64,000 nt of DNA from the NCBI GenBank assembly GCA_027946365.1, contig JAPEUQ010000002.1, positions 1,488,001 through 1,552,000 of the forward strand, in the 5' to 3' direction. Positions 60,801 to 64,000 of this stretch are shown in pieces. Each line of letters begins with the position of its first letter. The first letter of the stretch is position 1. Below the pieces are notes generated by a model. The model was not told where the DNA came from, made no database searches, and saw only the letters and a program-made list of their open reading frames with translations. The translations under genes and the position numbers were made by a program. The stretch comes from Kalmusia sp. IMI 367209. Its lineage: Eukaryota; Ascomycota; Dothideomycetes; Pleosporales; Didymosphaeriaceae.

Positions 60801-61168
60801 ACGTCGTACAGTAGCTCATCGCCAGGCAAGGAGAGAGGCGTAGATGGCGAAACGAGCTTGTCGACGTCTTCTGGTCCAGCGTCTAGGCTATCTGTGAGGA
60901 GTGCGAGGCGAGGAGAGCGAATGTCTTCCTCTGCGTCTGAGTCTAGGCTGCGGTGTGATGCCGTGCTGGGGGATATAACGTTGATGTTTGGCCATTGCGG
61001 TTCGATGGGTGTGAAGGGGGCGTTGTGGAAAGGGCTCGGCACTATAGGGCTGTCGAGCGACTGATATGAATATGGCTTTGCAACAACGCAGAATGCTGTC
61101 GGTTCGGGCCATGGAGTCGGCGTTCTCGGGGAAAGGTCTTGTGCTGTTGTGGTGGTGCAAGTCGCCAT
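57874..61168 (-). CDS. Dynamin/SLIP-GC-like large GTPase-fold protein
   Basis: Resembles the dynamin-superfamily proteins related to nuclear GTPase SLIP-GC that are common in ascomycetes; function unknown. Seven exons: 60521-61168, 60250-60471, 59119-60192, 58987-59071, 58878-58936, 58552-58768 and 57874-58487. They close at 972 residues. Residues 1-120 are Pro/Ser-rich. The P-loop GREGIGKS is at 194-201. The expected G3 reads VLADCPSPEHLD (about residue 398) and lacks the DxxG glycine. The G4 region reads RIICTESCEID and lacks the usual Lys. A helical region follows, with a coiled coil (VRMLRQQIDSLRRQVHR) and FCRHAGTHKT, a WN-containing segment typical of the group. The alternative start MQFISADLQ is nine codons upstream. 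Confidence 0.75.
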
Positions 61169-62221
61169 TTGAAGATCAGCAGAAATGAACTGCAACGAGA
61201 GAAACGACTGAATATTTGAATGGAATATGAAGAACAGAATAGACGTTTGAGTAAGTCAAATCAACGATACTGGGGAAGACAAGACGAAGTAGGGAACAGT
61301 GCATATGTCAACGCGCCCAGCGGCCCGCACCCATCCATACTCCACCACCCAAACAACATGCACCCAGCCTCAAATTAACAATCATCACACCTTCCGACGG
61401 CGACGGCGGTTAGCGACCCATCCCGAGACCGCATGCTAGAGGCTCACGCCGCACAAAATCAGCCTGGCGGCAGCACATGGCAGCCCCAATCGATAGTAAA
61501 CTCAGCGATACGAAATGCAGGTCTGTGATTCGCGACCCCTGGAAGCATTCCTGTGACTAGATCACAAGAACGCGGGACCGAATAACGGGGCTGATTGGCC
61601 TATGATGTGAAAGGTCAGCCACAATGAGGGTGTGGAGATGGCTGCGAACGCATGCGCGGTATGGCACGCCAAGGGCGCGTAAATTTAGCACGCGGAAGGC
61701 GTGTTTCTCCGGGCCTTGCTCGAATGCACCACACTTGCCCTCTTCGTCGCAATAAGAATTGAAAGTTGGCACAAGGTAGTGCCTCGCGCAACAAATCGTG
61801 TTGAAAATTCATATTCAGCGATTTCCGCCCGAGCCCTCTCTTCTTGAGGCCGTGCACATTCTTCCCATGCTTTGTAGCAAGCCTAAGTCCGTCAAAATGC
61901 ATCAGATACTATGCCCAAGGTATTTCCCATCGCAATCCATATCTTACGCCAACCGAGTTACTCCTACGTGCCTTACCAGGCGTGTTTAACCATCGCCCCA
62001 TCAAAGCTTCCCGTACGCCTTGCACTAAACATTGGTCAAACAAAAGAAGGAAAAAGAATCTGGAGACGACTCAATCGAAGCAGTCGACCCATGCATTCGA
62101 ACACCATATTGCTTTGATCCGGCAGGTTCCGCGGTTCAAATGGCTCTTCCCTGCGGACCCGTAGTGGTATTAGCGATGTCGATGTAATCATACAATGAAC
62201 AACAGAGGTAGGGTAAGGAAC
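61169..62221. other. Intergenic region between the GTPase-like gene and the SUMO ligase
   Basis: About 1 kb with the promoter of the minus-strand GTPase-like gene and the 3' flank of the ligase gene. Short frames only; nothing was recognised. Confidence 0.5.
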
Positions 62222-63955
62222 TCAGGGAGAACTGTCTATGTACGCGGGGTACGCTGAAGTTCCCTGTCCGGGGTAGCCTGTGTGCGACTGTGATTGATAA
62301 CCACCAAATGAGTGGCGACTCTGTGGAGGGGGAGGATCCATCCGCATGCCATCAGGTCCGTGCATCGAGGGATAAGATGGCAATTGATACCGAGGCAGTC
62401 GGTCAGGGACGCTGTTGGGAGTGCTGTACGCTACCTTTTTAGATGGCCGTTGTGGCGTGTCATCATCAGACAGCGTCAGATCAACCACATCCACAGTGCG
62501 TTTGCTCCCGGTCCTTGGTGCCGATGAGGCTTCTCTTGATGGTGCGGGTGGAGTCCTTGCTAGAGATTGGGGCGTCGGCACAGCCTCGCTTTTGATGGTC
62601 GCCACACGGTAATCCGGTATCTCTACGAGTTCCTCCTCGCTATCATCCTGATCACCATAGCTGTAGCCATTGCCATTGCGGTTGACCCTTGTGTTCTCTT
62701 TTTCGTGGGACCATCTTCCATCGGGTTCAATCGTGACTTGATCCGTGCCTCCAGGGACTTTTTCGAGGATCTCTTGCACGTATTCATCTACGGCTAACCC
62801 ATCGAATGAAATTGTCTTGTTGCATATTGGGCATGTCCAGGTCGGCGCTTGCTCTTGTAGCTGTAAGAAAGACTCGGCATCAAAACATTGGCCGTGCGTG
62901 CATAAGGTAGATCGGCAAGGTATCGTGATTCTCAGTGTTGAGATAGGATCCTTTAGCGACATGACGCTGGACTCAACTACGATGTCAGGATCGCTCGCCT
63001 TCTCCCTCACTGCGTTCATTTAGTATTACTCGCAAAGAAAAATGCTGGAGAAGCCTACTTTCACTGAGAACCGAATGCTTGGTAATGACATTTCGCTGTT
63101 GAATGCGTTTGACTAACTCCTCGACCGAGTATTTGCGCACCATGTAAACAAAAACATTGTACTTCTATGGGTGACGTTAGCTTAGCTCGCGATGTTGGAT
63201 TCTACAAGGGGATAAGAAACCTCTTGGGCGCTTGCCTTCAGCGTAAGTGCATATGTGATCGAGATGGAGTTACGATAATTAGCCGGAGTGGTGCGGACGA
63301 GATTGGTGATATCAGCAGGTCTGGTCGAGCCAGGCTTGTTCTTCAGACCCTTGTAATTTGCCTTGACCTCGTCACTGTTGATGCGCACTTCAAGCTGGCT
63401 GGGAAACGTTATATCCAAGCGCGTGTAGGGAGAGAGGGGTTGTTCTAGAGCGCAGAGAAGCAGGATGCGGAGCGTGGGATCCGATCGTAGTCGAGCACAG
63501 ACGGTTTCGTTGATGATCAGGTTCTTCGTGACATTTTGGCGGTGGCCTGGCGCGACTGTGGGATGAGTAAGTCCGAGCACAGTACTGGAATATGAGGCAT
63601 TACCATCAAGCGACACATTGCCTAGCAGCAGCTCCCGGATCTCGAAGAACGGGCTCTCCTTGAAGAAGTATTGAGGGCCTAGTGCCTTATCAGCTTTCCA
63701 TCCCAACTTTGTTGAAACAAGGACACCCACCGGCTGTCTGAGTGAGCTGCGGGAAGCCGCCGTAGGCAGGAGCAGGTTGATATCCATTCATATTGCTACG
63801 CCCATTCGGCACATTTGGAGAACTTCCGGTCGAAGCGCGCGATGCGTAGGAGCTGTTCACAGAAGAGGACCCACCGGCGCCGTTGATGATGAGGTGTTGC
63901 AAGCGATTGAACAGGGCGTGGTCGTTGCCATGGACGGCTCGGTTGATTACTTTTG
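62222..63955 (-). CDS. siz1: PIAS/Siz-type SUMO E3 ligase (5' part outside window)
   Basis: Nuclear E3 that transfers SUMO from Ubc9. Visible exons are 63731-63955, 63604-63678, 63236-63555, 63059-63164 and 62222-63009. The first visible exon starts in mid-codon, and 63956-64000 appears to be intron, so the SAP-domain end is missing. The order is: a Ser/Asn-rich linker, the PINIT domain (FFKESPFFEIRELLLG, RITIPC), and the SP-RING with CRSTLCTHGQCFDAESFL and TWTCPICNKTISFDGL. Next is an acidic stretch, a SUMO-interacting motif DVVDLTLSDDD, and a Pro/Gln/Tyr-rich tail. The intron at 63165-63235 begins GC rather than GT (AAG/GCAAGC), a known minor donor class. The intron at 63556-63603 is 48 nt and stop-free. 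Confidence 0.92.
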
Positions 63956-64000
63956 CTATGTTAGCGCAGTGAAGGTGAGAGACAGAGGGCCTTAGCAGAG

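Overview
The window reads as nuclear DNA of a filamentous ascomycete (Pezizomycotina). Coding genes are split by short GT-AG introns of about 48-170 nt. The gene set fits this group: striatin/Pro11, a Tup1/RcoA co-repressor, a FlbC-like C2H2 regulator, a CCG-9 type trehalose phosphorylase, sterol C-5 desaturase, and a decayed HET gene. HET families are expanded only in these fungi. I cannot place it below subphylum; a Dothideomycete is a guess.

Layout. 0-28 kb is a dense housekeeping block: histone H2A.Z (-), striatin (+), an APH-fold kinase-like protein (-), the 25S rRNA methyltransferase Bmt2 (-) divergent from ribosomal protein L25 (+), an unrecognised basic protein (-), mitochondrial hydroxyacyl-thioester dehydratase Htd2 (-), a secreted GH18 chitinase (+), the 2332-residue THO subunit Tho2 (+), a wax-synthase-like MBOAT protein (-), the DRG1/Rbg1 GTPase (+) and Erg3 (-). 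Exon junctions were derived by hand from splice sites plus reading frame, and summed exon lengths close in frame except where stated.

28-50 kb is gene-poor. It holds a small graveyard (carboxylesterase fragment, HET pseudogene, MFS monocarboxylate-transporter pseudogene), one isolated C2H2 developmental regulator (FlbC-like) with about 9 kb of non-coding DNA upstream, and an HxxxDG acyltransferase with a frameshift near its C-terminus. 50-64 kb is dense again: Tup1 (-, with an apparent one-base insertion in a C8 run), CCG-9 trehalose phosphorylase (+), a dynamin/SLIP-GC-like large GTPase with degenerate G motifs (-), and a PIAS/Siz SUMO E3 ligase (-) cut by the window end.

How they fit together. 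Several genes are gene-expression machinery: H2A.Z chromatin, Tup1 repression, THO mRNP export, SUMO ligation, ribosome assembly and DRG1 translation. There is no secondary-metabolite cluster and no CRISPR, tRNA or rRNA gene that I could support. The most informative oddities are the two single-base disruptions in homopolymer-like runs, the Bmt2/L25 bidirectional promoter, a perfect CRE in front of the trehalose phosphorylase, the GTPase-like protein lacking G3/G4 consensus, and the large non-coding domain around the FlbC-like gene. I saw no clearly new biological system.
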